The notes: generated by a model not told the origin, from the sequence alone. 64,000 nt of DNA from Rhodobacterales bacterium (GCA_021155205.1 JAJNPS010000052.1:124001-188000), one strand, 5' to 3'. Counted from the first letter of the stretch, positions 9,048-18,365 are shown. Numbers and translations: made by a program.

Positions 9048-9734
9048 ATGCCCGACACGATCCTGTCGCTGACCGATGCCCGCCTGACCCTTGCGGGCAA
9101 TGCGGGGCCCGTCGATATCCTGCGCGGCATCTCGCTGACCGTGACGCGGGGCGAGACGGTGGGGCTGATCGGTCCTTCGGGGTCGGGCAAGTCGTCACTC
9201 CTCATGCTCATGGGCGGGCTGGAACGCGCCACGGGCGGAACCGTGATGGCCCTGGGGCAAGACCTGACCGCGATGGGTGAGGATGCGCTGGCCCGGTTCC
9301 GCAGGGGCAATATGGGCGTGGTGTTCCAGTCTTTCCACCTGATTCCGACCATGACAGCACTTGAGAATGTCGCCCTGCCGATGGAACTGGCGGGCAATGC
9401 CGACGCCTATGCCCGCGCGACCGACGAATTGCAGGCGGTCGGCCTTGGCCCGCGCATCAACCACTACCCCGCCCAGTTATCGGGTGGCGAACAGCAACGT
9501 GTCGCCCTTGCCCGCGCCGCCGCCCCGCGACCCGCGATCCTGCTTGCGGATGAACCGACCGGAAACCTGGACGGCGTCAACGGCCAGGCGATCATGGATT
9601 TGCTCTTTGGCTTGCGTGACCGGCATGGTGCCACGGTGGTCCTTGTGACCCACGCGCCGGAACTTGCGGCACGGTGCGATCGGGTGATCCGGCTGAATGA
9701 CGGGCGCATTGCCAAGATGGACCTTGCCGCATGA
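9048..9734 (+). CDS. ybbA: ABC transporter ATP-binding protein (YbbA/LolD type)
   Basis: A 228-residue ATPase with Walker A (GPSGSGKSS), Q-loop (VVFQSFHLIPTM), signature (LSGGEQQRVALARA), Walker B (ILLADEPTGNLDG) and the switch His (VTHAP). The PTGNLD and FQSFHL patterns are those of the MacB/LolD subgroup, which pairs with FtsX-fold permeases. The ATG at 9048 is chosen because it begins the usual N-terminus; longer in-frame extensions only repeat sequence antisense to tesA. Its stop overlaps the start of the permease gene by 4 bp. With tesA divergent, this is the classic tesA/ybbA/ybbP group. Confidence 0.92.
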   Translation: MPDTILSLTDARLTLAGNAGPVDILRGISLTVTRGETVGLIGPSGSGKSSLLMLMGGLERATGGTVMALGQDLTAMGEDALARFRRGNMGVVFQSFHLIPTMTALENVALPMELAGNADAYARATDELQAVGLGPRINHYPAQLSGGEQQRVALARAAAPRPAILLADEPTGNLDGVNGQAIMDLLFGLRDRHGATVVLVTHAPELAARCDRVIRLNDGRIAKMDLAA

Positions 9735-12241
9735 GCCTTTCCTGGCGGATCGCGCGCGCCGAATTGCGGGGCGGGTTAAAGGGCTTTCGCATATTCCTTG
9801 CCTGCCTGGCGCTGGGCGTGGCGGCAATTGCCGCCGTCGGCACCCTGCGGGCAGCGATCGAGACCGGCCTTGGCGAACAGGGAGGCGTCATTCTGGGCGG
9901 CGATGCGCAACTGGAATTCACCTATCGCACGGCGACGCCCGAAGAACTTGCATGGGTGCGGGAACGGGCGACGAAAATTTCACAGATCATCGACTTTCGC
10001 TCCATGGTGGTGGTGGGCGAAGAAACCGGGCTGACGCAGGTCAAGGCGGTTGATGACGCCTATCCCCTGACCGGGGCGGTGGTTCTGGACCCCGCGCTGC
10101 CGCTGGCGGAGGCCCTTGCCACCCGTGACGGCTTGCCGGGTGCTGTCATGGACCGGGTTCTGGTGGACAGGCTTGCCTTGAAACCCGGCGACACGTTCCG
10201 GCTGGGCGAACAGACGTTCCGCCTGAGCGCGGCACTGCTGCGCGAACCTGACAGCGCGACAGGCGGGCTGACCCTGGGGCCGCGCACGATCGTCCTGACA
10301 ACCGCGCTGGCAAAGTCCGGCCTGCTTGCGCCCGGCACGCTTTATGAAAGTGCCATCCGCATGACGCTGCCGCCCGGCACCGATCTTGAGGCGCTGAAGA
10401 CCGCAACCGAGGCGCGCTTTGACGGGGCCGGCATCCGCTGGTCGGACCGGCGCCGCGCCGCACCCGGCATCGACAATTTCGTTGAACGGATTGCGGCCTT
10501 TCTGGTGCTGGTCGGTCTTGCGGGCCTGACGGTCGGCGGGGTCGGCGTGTCCTCGGCCGTCAGTGCGTATCTCGCGGGCAAGACCGCGACCATCGCGACG
10601 CTGAAAACCCTTGGCGCGACGGGCGGGCTGATCTTTTGCATCTACCTGATCCAGATCGGCCTGCTGGCGATCCTCGGGCTGCTGATCGGGCTGGTCCTCG
10701 GCATCGGCATCCCGATCGCGCTGTCGCCGCTGATCGAAGCACAACTGCCGTTTCCCGCCGACATCGCGTTTTCCGCGCGCGCGGCGCTTGAGGCGGTTTT
10801 CTACGGTATCCTGACGGCGCTTCTGTTCACGCTCTGGCCCCTTGCGCGCAGCGAAAAGGTCCGCGCGGCGGCCTTGTACCGGGGCGGCGCGGGCGGGTTT
10901 GGCTGGCCGCGCAGGCGCTATCTGGTGGCGCTGGTCCTGCTTGCCGTCCTGCTGATCGGGGGGGCGGTGATTTTTTCCGGCACAATGTGGCTGGCCTTGT
11001 CGACGGCCGGCGGCATTGCGGGGGCGATGGTCGTGCTTGGCGCCGCAGCCCTTGGCATGCGCCGGCTCACGCGCCGCGTGGCGCGGTCCGGGATCGCGCG
11101 GGGCCATGTCGCCTGGCGCAGCGCCATTGCCGCCATTGGTGGCCCGCGCGCCGAGGCCATGTCGGTGATCCTGTCCCTGGGCCTTGGCCTGACCGTCCTT
11201 GCCGCCATCGGCCAGATCGACAGCAATCTGCGATCATCGATCGCGCGCGACCTGCCGGCACGCGCGCCCGCGTTCTTCTTCATCGACATCCAGAACACCC
11301 AGATCGACGATTTTCGCGCCCGGATGGCGGCCAATCCCGCCGTGACCAAGGTCGACAGCGCGCCCATGCTGCGCGGTGTCGTGACCCGGATCAACGGACG
11401 GAATGCGCTGGACGTGACCGACCACTGGGTCGTGCGCGGTGATCGCGGCCTCACCTATTCCGCCACCCCGCCCGAAGGCACCAAGATTACCGAGGGCAAA
11501 TGGTGGCCCGCCGACTATGCCGGTCCGCCGCAGATCTCCTTTGCCGCCGAAGAGGCCGCCGAGATCGGCCTGAAACTGGACGACATGATCACCGTCAACG
11601 TCCTTGGCCGCGACATCGAGGCCAGGATCACCAGTTTCCGCGAGGTGAATTTTTCCACCGCTGGAATCGGCTTCGTGATGTCGATGTCGCCGAATGCGCT
11701 GCAGGGCGCACCCCATACCTTCATCGCCACCGTCTACGCCCCGCCCGAGGCCGAGGCGGGCCTTCTGCGCGAGATCACTAAGGCGATGCCCAACGTCACC
11801 GCCATCCGCATCCGCGACGCCATCGACCGCGTGACCGAAGCGCTGACCGCCATCGCGACTGCGACCGCCTGGGCCGCGGCGGCAACCCTGATCACCGGCT
11901 TTGTCGTGCTGATCGGGGCCGCGGCGGCGGGCGAGCGCGCCCGCATTTACGAGGCGGCGGTACTGAAAACGCTTGGCGCCACGCGTGCCACGATCCTTGG
12001 CAGCTTTGCCTTGCGGGCGGCCCTGATGGGGGCAGCGGCGGGTGTCGTCGCGATCATCGCGGGGGCCATCGGCGGCTGGGCGGTGATGACCTTCGTGATG
12101 GATGCCGCCTATCGGTTCGAGCCGGTTTCGGCCTTTGCCATCGTCATCGGCGGCATTCTGGCGACACTTCTGGCAGGCCTTGCCTTTGCCTGGCGTCCGT
12201 TGGCGGCGCGGCCGGCCCAGGTGCTGCGGTCACAGGAATAG
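9731..12241 (+). CDS. ybbP: FtsX-family ABC transporter permease (YbbP type)
   Basis: The 836-residue membrane protein has one N-terminal helix (FRIFLACLALGVAAIAAVG), a periplasmic domain, and a triplet of hydrophobic helices from about residue 255. A second periplasmic domain and a second FtsX-type triplet lie at the C-terminus (WAAAATLITGFVVLIGAA onward). This duplicated layout is that of YbbP, the permease partner of YbbA. The family is thought to use mechanotransmission rather than transport through a channel; the substrate is not known, with lipid or envelope factors suggested by linkage to tesA. It is translationally coupled to ybbA and ends 4 bp before the convergent hemC. Confidence 0.9.
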   Translation: MSLSWRIARAELRGGLKGFRIFLACLALGVAAIAAVGTLRAAIETGLGEQGGVILGGDAQLEFTYRTATPEELAWVRERATKISQIIDFRSMVVVGEETGLTQVKAVDDAYPLTGAVVLDPALPLAEALATRDGLPGAVMDRVLVDRLALKPGDTFRLGEQTFRLSAALLREPDSATGGLTLGPRTIVLTTALAKSGLLAPGTLYESAIRMTLPPGTDLEALKTATEARFDGAGIRWSDRRRAAPGIDNFVERIAAFLVLVGLAGLTVGGVGVSSAVSAYLAGKTATIATLKTLGATGGLIFCIYLIQIGLLAILGLLIGLVLGIGIPIALSPLIEAQLPFPADIAFSARAALEAVFYGILTALLFTLWPLARSEKVRAAALYRGGAGGFGWPRRRYLVALVLLAVLLIGGAVIFSGTMWLALSTAGGIAGAMVVLGAAALGMRRLTRRVARSGIARGHVAWRSAIAAIGGPRAEAMSVILSLGLGLTVLAAIGQIDSNLRSSIARDLPARAPAFFFIDIQNTQIDDFRARMAANPAVTKVDSAPMLRGVVTRINGRNALDVTDHWVVRGDRGLTYSATPPEGTKITEGKWWPADYAGPPQISFAAEEAAEIGLKLDDMITVNVLGRDIEARITSFREVNFSTAGIGFVMSMSPNALQGAPHTFIATVYAPPEAEAGLLREITKAMPNVTAIRIRDAIDRVTEALTAIATATAWAAAATLITGFVVLIGAAAAGERARIYEAAVLKTLGATRATILGSFALRAALMGAAAGVVAIIAGAIGGWAVMTFVMDAAYRFEPVSAFAIVIGGILATLLAGLAFAWRPLAARPAQVLRSQE

Positions 12242-12245
12242 CCGG

Positions 12246-13190
12246 TCAGTGCCCGGCCAGAAACCCCGCCGGGGCGCGTGACAGCAGGTCCTCGGCCAGC
12301 GCAGTTCCAACGCCCGCGGCATCGCTGGCACGTCCGCGCCGTTCGCCCGCAATCGCCTCTGACCCGTCGGGCCGCAAAATCTCGCCGCGCAGCCAAAGCT
12401 GGTCCCCCTCGATCAGCGCAAGACCCGCAATCGGCGTCTCGCAGGACCCGTCAAGCCGCGCGAGATACGCCCGCTCGGCCGCCAGCCTGATGCCGGTCGG
12501 ATGATCCTGGATCGCAGCCACCAAAGCTGCCGTTACGGGGTCATCCTCGCGCCGTTCCACCCCGATGGCCCCTTGGGCCACGGCGGGCAGCATCACCTCT
12601 GGCGCTATGGCGCTGCGCGCCATGTGCGCCATCCCCAGCCGGTTCAGCCCCGCCATCGCAAGGAATGTGGCATGTGCCACGCCGTCCTCCAGCTTTTTCA
12701 TCCGGGTCTGCACGTTGCCGCGAAACTCGACCAGCTTCAGGTCGGGCCGACGCAGCGCCAGTTGCGCGCGACGGCGCAAGCTGGACGACCCGACCACCGC
12801 CCCCGCAGGCAGCGCCTCCAGCCCCGCAAACCGGGGCGAGACAAACGCATCCCGCGCATCCTCGCGCGGCAGATAGCAGTCGAGCCGCAGTCCATCGGGC
12901 TGCACCGTCGGCATGTCCTTCATCGAATGGACCGCGATGTCGATCTGACCTGCCAGCAGCGCCTCTTCGATCTCGCGCGTGAACAGGCCCTTGCCACCGA
13001 TGTCTTTCAGGGCCCGGTCCAGGATCTGGTCGCCCATCACCTTGATCACGCAGATTTCGAACGCGCCTTCGGCCAAGCCAAATGCCACCATCAGGCAGCG
13101 CCGGACCTCGTGCGCCTGCCAAAGGGCAAGCGGCGATCCACGGGTTCCGATCTTCAGGGGTTTGGCGGGCGAGGGCAGGCTGTGTGTCAT
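12246..13190 (-). CDS. hemC: Hydroxymethylbilane synthase (porphobilinogen deaminase)
   Basis: A 314-residue cytoplasmic enzyme that joins four porphobilinogen units to hydroxymethylbilane in tetrapyrrole synthesis. The hallmarks are IGTRGSPLALWQAHEV near the N-terminus, KDIGGKGLFTREIEEALL, AVHSMKDMPT, the arginine-rich SSSLRRRAQL, and the dipyrromethane-cofactor cysteine in DGSCETPIAG (Cys250). The start at 13190 is set by the conserved N-terminus; an in-frame extension of 117 codons reads through the hemE region antisense and is not credible. It is divergent from hemE, with 98 bp between the two starts, so both may be controlled from a common region. Confidence 0.96.
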   Translation of the reverse strand: MTHSLPSPAKPLKIGTRGSPLALWQAHEVRRCLMVAFGLAEGAFEICVIKVMGDQILDRALKDIGGKGLFTREIEEALLAGQIDIAVHSMKDMPTVQPDGLRLDCYLPREDARDAFVSPRFAGLEALPAGAVVGSSSLRRRAQLALRRPDLKLVEFRGNVQTRMKKLEDGVAHATFLAMAGLNRLGMAHMARSAIAPEVMLPAVAQGAIGVERREDDPVTAALVAAIQDHPTGIRLAAERAYLARLDGSCETPIAGLALIEGDQLWLRGEILRPDGSEAIAGERRGRASDAAGVGTALAEDLLSRAPAGFLAGH

Positions 13191-13288
13191 TCGCCCAGAC
13201 TTAACGCTGTCATCCTGGCCTGACAACTCTCGTTCGGCTTGACTTCGCCCGCCCGCCATCGGACCCATGGGCCAAAGGAGCCGAGGCC

Positions 13289-14320
13289 ATGACCCAAAAG
13301 ACCATTTTGCGCGCCCTTGGCGGCGAAATCCTTCCCACACCGCCGATCTGGATGATGCGCCAGGCCGGGCGCTATCTGCCGGAATACCGCGCCACGCGGG
13401 CACAGGCGGGCGATTTCCTGTCGTTGTGCTACAGCCCCGATCTGGCCGCCGAGGTGACGCTGCAACCGATCCGCCGCTATGGGTTCGATGCCGCGATCCT
13501 GTTTGCCGACATCCTGCTGCTGCCGCAGGCGCTGGGGCCAAAGCTCTGGTTTGTCGAGGGCGAAGGGCCGCGGATGGAGACCGTCACGACGCCGCAGCAA
13601 CTGGCGGGGCTGCGACCAAAGGACGACATCCACGACACGCTGGACCCGATCTATGAGACGGTCCGCATCCTTGCGCGGGAATTGCCGCGTGCGACGACGC
13701 TGATCGGGTTTGCCGGGTCGCCCTGGACCGTCGCCACCTACATGATCGGCGGGCGCGGGTCCAAGGATCAGGCGGCGGCCCACAAGCTGAAGGAAACCGA
13801 CCGCGCGACGTTTTCGGCGCTGATCGACCTCATCGCCGATGCAACGGTGGAATATCTGTCGATGCAGGTGCAGGCGGGGGCAGAGGTGGTCAAGCTGTTC
13901 GACAGCTGGGCCGGGTCGCTGAAGGGCGACGATTTCACCGAGTTTGCGGTGAAGCCTGCGGCGAAGATCATCGCGGCGCTGAAGGCGCGGCATCCCGGCA
14001 TGCCGGTCATCGCCTTTCCGCGCGAGGCGGGGCAAGGCTATGTCGGTTTTGCCAAGGCGACTGCGGCCGATTGCGTCGCCTTGGACAATTCGGTCAGCCC
14101 GGAATGGGGGGCGGCCAATGTGCAGGTCGATGGCTGCGTGCAGGGCAACCTCGCGCCCGAACACCTGGTCACGGGCGGGCCTGCACTGGTTGCGGCCACC
14201 CGGCATGTCGTGCAGGCGTTCCGAAAGGGGCCGCATATCTTCAACCTTGGCCATGGCATCACGCCGGACGCGAACCCCGCACATGTGCAACTGATGATCG
14301 ACACGGTGCGAGGGGGCTGA
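13289..14320 (+). CDS. hemE: Uroporphyrinogen decarboxylase
   Basis: A 343-residue enzyme that decarboxylates uroporphyrinogen III to coproporphyrinogen III. Diagnostic segments are PPIWMMRQAGRYLPEYR, the catalytic-Asp motif FADILLLPQALG, FAGSPWTVATYMI, LFDSWAGSL and FNLGHGITPDA. Length matches the family. An AAGGAG ribosome-binding site lies about 10 bases before the ATG. It is divergent from hemC and followed after a single base by a DMT-type permease gene, so the two are likely co-transcribed. Confidence 0.97.
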   Translation: MTQKTILRALGGEILPTPPIWMMRQAGRYLPEYRATRAQAGDFLSLCYSPDLAAEVTLQPIRRYGFDAAILFADILLLPQALGPKLWFVEGEGPRMETVTTPQQLAGLRPKDDIHDTLDPIYETVRILARELPRATTLIGFAGSPWTVATYMIGGRGSKDQAAAHKLKETDRATFSALIDLIADATVEYLSMQVQAGAEVVKLFDSWAGSLKGDDFTEFAVKPAAKIIAALKARHPGMPVIAFPREAGQGYVGFAKATAADCVALDNSVSPEWGAANVQVDGCVQGNLAPEHLVTGGPALVAATRHVVQAFRKGPHIFNLGHGITPDANPAHVQLMIDTVRGG

Positions 14321-14321
14321 G

Positions 14322-15227
14322 ATGTCCGGCTGGCTCTGGGTGCTGGCGACGCTGGTCGCGGCGGCCGCCCAGACCGCGCGCAACGTGACGCAGCGGGGCC
14401 TGACGCGCCAGATCGGCACGCTGGGCGCGACGCAGGTGCGGTTCGTGTTCGGCCTGCCTTTTGCAATCGCCTTTCTTGGACTGACGGCCCGGGCGACGGG
14501 TGAGGCCATCCCGACAATGACCACAGCAAGCCTTGGCTTTGCCGCCCTGGGTGCCGTGGCACAGATCGCCGCCACCGCGCTGATGCTCATCACGATGAAA
14601 TCGCGGTCGTTCGCCGTCACCACCGCCTGGATCAAGACCGAACCCGTCATGGTCGCCCTGATCGCCGCTGTCACCATCGGCGATGCCCTGACAGTGCCAA
14701 AATTCGCGGCCATCGTCGTGGCCACCGCAGGTGTCGTCATCCTGTCGACCCGGCCGGACACGGCACGCCTGATGCTGCGCGATCTTGGGCCTGCCGCCAC
14801 CGGGCTGTTGGCAGGACTGTTCTTCGGCCTTGCCGCCATCGGGTTTCGGGGCGGCATCCTGCACCTGCCCGAGGGCGGCTTTCTGATCCGTGCCAGCACG
14901 ATCCTTGTTGTCGGCCTCGCGATCCAGGCGGGGCTTCTGCTGGTCTGGCTTTTGCTGTTCGACCGTCGGGCGCTGACCGCGTCATTCGGCGTCTGGCGCA
15001 CGTCGCTCGGGGCCGGGTTCCTTGGCGCATTTGCATCGCAGTTCTGGTTCATCGGCTTTGCGCTGACGACGGCGGCCAATGTCCGGACGCTGGCGCTGGT
15101 CGAGGTGATCATGGCGCTGGCCGTGTCGCGCCACTTCCTTCGCCAGCCCGTCACGACCCGCCAGATGATCGGCATCGCCATCGTCGTCATCGGGATCGGG
15201 CTTTTGCTGAACGCGCAAAGCGCTTAA
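14322..15227 (+). CDS. EamA/DMT-family membrane transporter
   Basis: A 301-residue very hydrophobic protein with about ten membrane segments arranged as two EamA repeats (for example LWVLATLVAAAAQTA at the start and QMIGIAIVVIGIGLLLNAQ at the end). The drug/metabolite transporter superfamily exports small metabolites or amino acids; the substrate cannot be told from sequence. It begins one base after the hemE stop, suggesting co-expression with hemE, although a role in porphyrin traffic would be speculation. Its stop overlaps that of the convergent small hypothetical gene by 4 bp. Confidence 0.88.
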   Translation: MSGWLWVLATLVAAAAQTARNVTQRGLTRQIGTLGATQVRFVFGLPFAIAFLGLTARATGEAIPTMTTASLGFAALGAVAQIAATALMLITMKSRSFAVTTAWIKTEPVMVALIAAVTIGDALTVPKFAAIVVATAGVVILSTRPDTARLMLRDLGPAATGLLAGLFFGLAAIGFRGGILHLPEGGFLIRASTILVVGLAIQAGLLLVWLLLFDRRALTASFGVWRTSLGAGFLGAFASQFWFIGFALTTAANVRTLALVEVIMALAVSRHFLRQPVTTRQMIGIAIVVIGIGLLLNAQSA

Positions 15228-15571
15228 CGCGCCATCATCGCCTGCAAGGCCGCCGCAGCCTCTGCGCCGCCATCGGTTGCGTCGTCCCAATGGACGAGCA
15301 CCCGCGAGACCGCCCCGAACCGCATCGCCATCGCGGGCCGGATCGTCAGCGCGATCAGCCCGTCGCCGAAATGGACCGCCTCCAGCGCGTCAAATGCGCC
15401 AAAGATTTCGTCGCTGACCTCAAGGTAAAGCGGCGCCGCGGGGGATGTGATGTCCGCTTGGACAAAGACATAGCCATCCTCCGGATCGTCACTGGCGGCA
15501 AAGGCCACGACACGCGCGCCATCATCGTCATGGACAGAACCGAATGCCGCATGCAGTTCCAGCTCGGACAT
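15224..15571 (-). CDS. Small acidic protein of unknown function
   Basis: A 115-residue acidic protein starting MSELELHAAFG. I do not recognise it firmly. The middle alternates hydrophobic strands (GYVFVQADI, PLYLEVSDEIFGAFDALEAV, GLIALTI, SRVLVHWDD) in a way that loosely recalls Imm10-type immunity proteins, but there is no toxin nearby and this is only a resemblance. Its ATG lies 2 bp after the hemF stop on the same strand, so it is probably the second gene of a hemF operon. An alternative start 12 bases upstream would overlap hemF. Confidence 0.65.
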   Translation of the reverse strand: MSELELHAAFGSVHDDDGARVVAFAASDDPEDGYVFVQADITSPAAPLYLEVSDEIFGAFDALEAVHFGDGLIALTIRPAMAMRFGAVSRVLVHWDDATDGGAEAAAALQAMMAR

Positions 15572-15573
15572 CG

Positions 15574-16434
15574 CTAGTGCCACTTGGCGATCGGCGGCAG
15601 GCTCATCAGCACTGCGTTCGCGTCATGCCCGGTTTCCAGCCCGAACCTGGTACCGCGGTCATAGACAAGGTTGTATTCGGCATAAAGCCCGCGATGGGTC
15701 AGCTGTGTTTCGCGATCGGCATCGGTCCAGGGCGTCGCGCAGCGCCGTTCCACCAGCGGCACAAAGGCCGGGATGAACGCCTTGCCGACCGATTGCGTAA
15801 AGGCGAAATCCGCCTCCCAGTCGCCGGTATCCAGATCGTCATAGAAGATGCCGCCCACGCCCCGCGCGCGCCCCCGGTGCGGCACAAAAAAGTACTCGTC
15901 CGCCCAGGCTTTGAACTTGGTATAGTAGTCGGCGCCATGCGCGTCACAGGCGGCCTGCATGCGGGCGTGGAAATGAGCGGTATCTTCGGGATATTCCAGC
16001 GCCGGGTTCAGGTCCGAACCACCGCCGAACCAGGCCGCCCCGGGCGTCCAGAACATGCGCGTGTTCATGTGGACGGCCGGCGCATGGGGGTTGACCATAT
16101 GCGCCACCAGACTGATGCCGCTGGCCCAGAACCGGGGGTCATCGGCCATGCCGGGCACGCCGCGCGCGGCCATCGCCTTTTGCGCGCGATCCCCAAGCGT
16201 GCCATGCACCGTGGAGATGTTGACGCCGACCTTTTCGAAAACGCGCCCACCCCGCAGCACGCTCATCAATCCGCCGCCGCCATCGGCACGCGTGGTGGGT
16301 ATCACCTCGAACACACCCGGCTGGCCCGTGCCGTGCCCGGCCTCAAGCGTCTCGAACGCTGCAACAATCTGGTCGCGGAGGGTGCGAAACCACGCCGATG
16401 CGCGGGTCTTGCGGCTGTCGAAGGGGTCCGTCAT
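15574..16434 (-). CDS. hemF: Oxygen-dependent coproporphyrinogen III oxidase
   Basis: The 286-residue enzyme oxidatively decarboxylates coproporphyrinogen III to protoporphyrinogen IX using O2. Family blocks are obvious: the GVNISTVHG segment, HMVNPHAPAVHMNTRMF, WFGGGSDLNP, HRGRARGVGGIFYDDL, and the C-terminal EYNLVYDRGTRFGLETG. The ATG at 16434 is preceded by an AGGAG ribosome-binding site; the codon immediately upstream is TTG and is a less likely start. It is followed by the small hypothetical gene. The window shows no hemN or FNR-type box next to it, so anaerobic control cannot be assessed. Confidence 0.97.
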   Translation of the reverse strand: MTDPFDSRKTRASAWFRTLRDQIVAAFETLEAGHGTGQPGVFEVIPTTRADGGGGLMSVLRGGRVFEKVGVNISTVHGTLGDRAQKAMAARGVPGMADDPRFWASGISLVAHMVNPHAPAVHMNTRMFWTPGAAWFGGGSDLNPALEYPEDTAHFHARMQAACDAHGADYYTKFKAWADEYFFVPHRGRARGVGGIFYDDLDTGDWEADFAFTQSVGKAFIPAFVPLVERRCATPWTDADRETQLTHRGLYAEYNLVYDRGTRFGLETGHDANAVLMSLPPIAKWH

Positions 16435-16516
16435 CAAAAGCTCTCCTGTGCCTTGTGCCCATGCCTAGCACCCGGCAGATAAGCCGCCAACCAGGCTTTC
16501 GCGGTCCTGACCTGCG

Positions 16517-17332
16517 TCAATGCGCCGGGGCGGCGACCGGATCGATCAGGCTGCGCCCGCCATCGACCGTCAGGATCTGGCCGGTGATGAAGTTCGAGGC
16601 GTCCGACGCCAGGAACTGCACTGTTTCGGCCAGTTCCGCCGGGGCGGCGATGCGCTGCAAGGGCGTGCCTTGGGTGATTTCGGCGCGGTAATCGGGATTG
16701 TCCTTCAATGTGGCCTGCAGGCTTGCGCTCATCACCGAACCAAAGGCGACCGCATTGACGCGGATCCCCATCGGCGCCAGCGCCACCGCCATCGACCGCG
16801 TCATCTGGTCGACCGCAGCAGACGCTACCGAATAGCCCAGCAGCTCTGGCCGCGTCAGGTGCGCCGCGATGGAGGACAGGTTGATGATGGATCCGACAAT
16901 CGCAGCCTCGCCCGCATCCCCCGAACGCGATGCCTGCTGGATCATCCGCCGCGCAGTCATCTGCGACAGTCGCAGGCTGGTCAGCACGTTGTCGCGCCAG
17001 AGCAGCTCCACCGCGTCATCCGCGACGCCAAGCGGGTCCGACACGGCCATGTGCCGCGCCGCATTGACCAGAATGTCGACCCGCTCGAACGTATCGATGG
17101 TAAAGGACAACAGGTTGTTGATCGTCAGCTTCTGGCACAGGTCGCCGCCGAACTTGCGGATCGGCCCCTCGGCGCGGGCCTCGTCGCCCAGTTCCGCCTC
17201 CAGCCCCGCCTCGTCCATGTCGGCAAAGACCACATTCGCGCCCTTGTCGACAAAGTGCCGCGCGATGGCCAGCCCGATGCCATGGGCTGACCCCGTCACA
17301 ATGGCCGTCTTGCCAGAGATTGACATCGACAT
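16517..17332 (-). CDS. Short-chain dehydrogenase/reductase-like protein lacking the catalytic lysine
   Basis: A 271-residue Rossmann-fold protein of the classical SDR type. The cofactor motif TGSAHGIG and the Asp of VVFADMDE (NAD preference) are intact, as are the SSIAAH serine and Tyr167. The usual YxxxK motif, however, reads YSVAS: position 171 is Ser, not Lys, and the NNAG motif reads VNAA. The C-terminal GQILTVDGGRSL is normal. Lys is needed in classical SDR catalysis, so this may be a binding or regulatory protein, or an enzyme with changed chemistry. It has a GAAGGGA ribosome-binding site and lies 15 bp downstream of the methyltransferase gene, apparently the third gene of clpS-methyltransferase-SDR. 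Confidence 0.85.
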   Translation of the reverse strand: MSMSISGKTAIVTGSAHGIGLAIARHFVDKGANVVFADMDEAGLEAELGDEARAEGPIRKFGGDLCQKLTINNLLSFTIDTFERVDILVNAARHMAVSDPLGVADDAVELLWRDNVLTSLRLSQMTARRMIQQASRSGDAGEAAIVGSIINLSSIAAHLTRPELLGYSVASAAVDQMTRSMAVALAPMGIRVNAVAFGSVMSASLQATLKDNPDYRAEITQGTPLQRIAAPAELAETVQFLASDASNFITGQILTVDGGRSLIDPVAAPAH

Positions 17333-17347
17333 GGCAGTTCCCTTCGT

Positions 17348-18346
17348 TCAGTTGGTTTTCACGGGCCGGTGCGGTCTTGACGCCCGGATCAGCCGATAGG
17401 CGTTGGTGCCGCCGATGTCGGCCACCTCGCGGAACGCGCCCGCCAGCACCGGATCATAGGGAAGGTGGCGGTTCGCGACCAGCCAGAGCGTCCCTTCGGC
17501 GGCCAGCATCCGCTGGGCTGCGCGGATGAACGCCGCCCCCAGCGCGGGGTCTGCGGCGCGCGAGGTGTGAAATGGCGGATTGCAGATGACGGCATGGGCG
17601 GGTGCTGCCGGCTTGAACGTCAGCGCGTCCGCCCAGTGGAAATGGACGCGCGGATCGGTGACGTTTTCGCGGGCGCAGTCGAGGGCGACGCCGTCCGCCT
17701 CCACCAGGTCAAGATGCTGGACGGTATCGCGGGCAAGGATCGCGCGCGACAGATACCCCCAGCCTGCACCCAGATCGACCACACGCGACCCAAGCCTGGG
17801 CGGCAGCGCCTCGGCCAGCACGACCGATGCGGGGTCGGGCGCGTCGGCGGAAAACACACCGGGTCGGGTGACAAAGCCGCCTTCAATGATGTGCGGGACC
17901 GACCGCCAGTCACCGAAATCCGTCCCCGGCGCCACCACGACCAGCCGTCCATGCGCCTTGATGACCGGCGCACCGACTGTTGCCCGTACCGCAACCGCGC
18001 GGATCAGGGTGTCGATGCCGTCGGTCTTTTGGCCGTCCAGCACCAATTGACCATCTGGCGCAAGGCAGGTCGCGGCATCGGCGACCAGTGCCTGCGTCGC
18101 GACCCTTGCCCGCGATGCGCAGACCAGCGCCATCGCGGCCCCCGGTGTCACACCTGGCAGCACATCATAGCCTGCGGCGACAAAGGTGTCATGGTCCAGT
18201 CGCTGACGCGTGATCACTTGCACCCGGGCCTGCGGAAAGATCGTCAGGTCCTGAGAGGCTGCTGGCCCGAAGATCGCGATGCGACCATGGTCAGGCACCA
18301 CGAGCGCGCCGCTTTCAACGGCATGGGACAACCTGTCTGCGCGCAT
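17348..18346 (-). CDS. Class I SAM-dependent methyltransferase, RsmC-like
   Basis: The 332-residue protein has two tandem methyltransferase-like halves. The C-terminal half carries the SAM site (VVDLGAGWGYLSRAIL) and the NPPFHTSRA catalytic motif of N2-guanine methyltransferases that act on ribosomal RNA. The N-terminal half lacks these motifs and probably helps in substrate recognition, as in RsmC, which modifies 16S rRNA G1207. The C-terminus is basic. It sits between clpS (19 bp upstream) and the SDR gene (15 bp downstream) on the same strand. RlmG is the main alternative within the family. Confidence 0.82.
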   Translation of the reverse strand: MRADRLSHAVESGALVVPDHGRIAIFGPAASQDLTIFPQARVQVITRQRLDHDTFVAAGYDVLPGVTPGAAMALVCASRARVATQALVADAATCLAPDGQLVLDGQKTDGIDTLIRAVAVRATVGAPVIKAHGRLVVVAPGTDFGDWRSVPHIIEGGFVTRPGVFSADAPDPASVVLAEALPPRLGSRVVDLGAGWGYLSRAILARDTVQHLDLVEADGVALDCARENVTDPRVHFHWADALTFKPAAPAHAVICNPPFHTSRAADPALGAAFIRAAQRMLAAEGTLWLVANRHLPYDPVLAGAFREVADIGGTNAYRLIRASRPHRPVKTN

Positions 18347-18365
18347 GGGCGACCGGCGGGGCGGC

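Noticed and set aside
13187..15190. 667-residue open frame on the minus strand across hemE and the DMT gene
   Set aside because: It is antisense to two clear genes, has Arg/Pro/Ala-rich composition typical of GC-rich shadow frames, and shows no domain.
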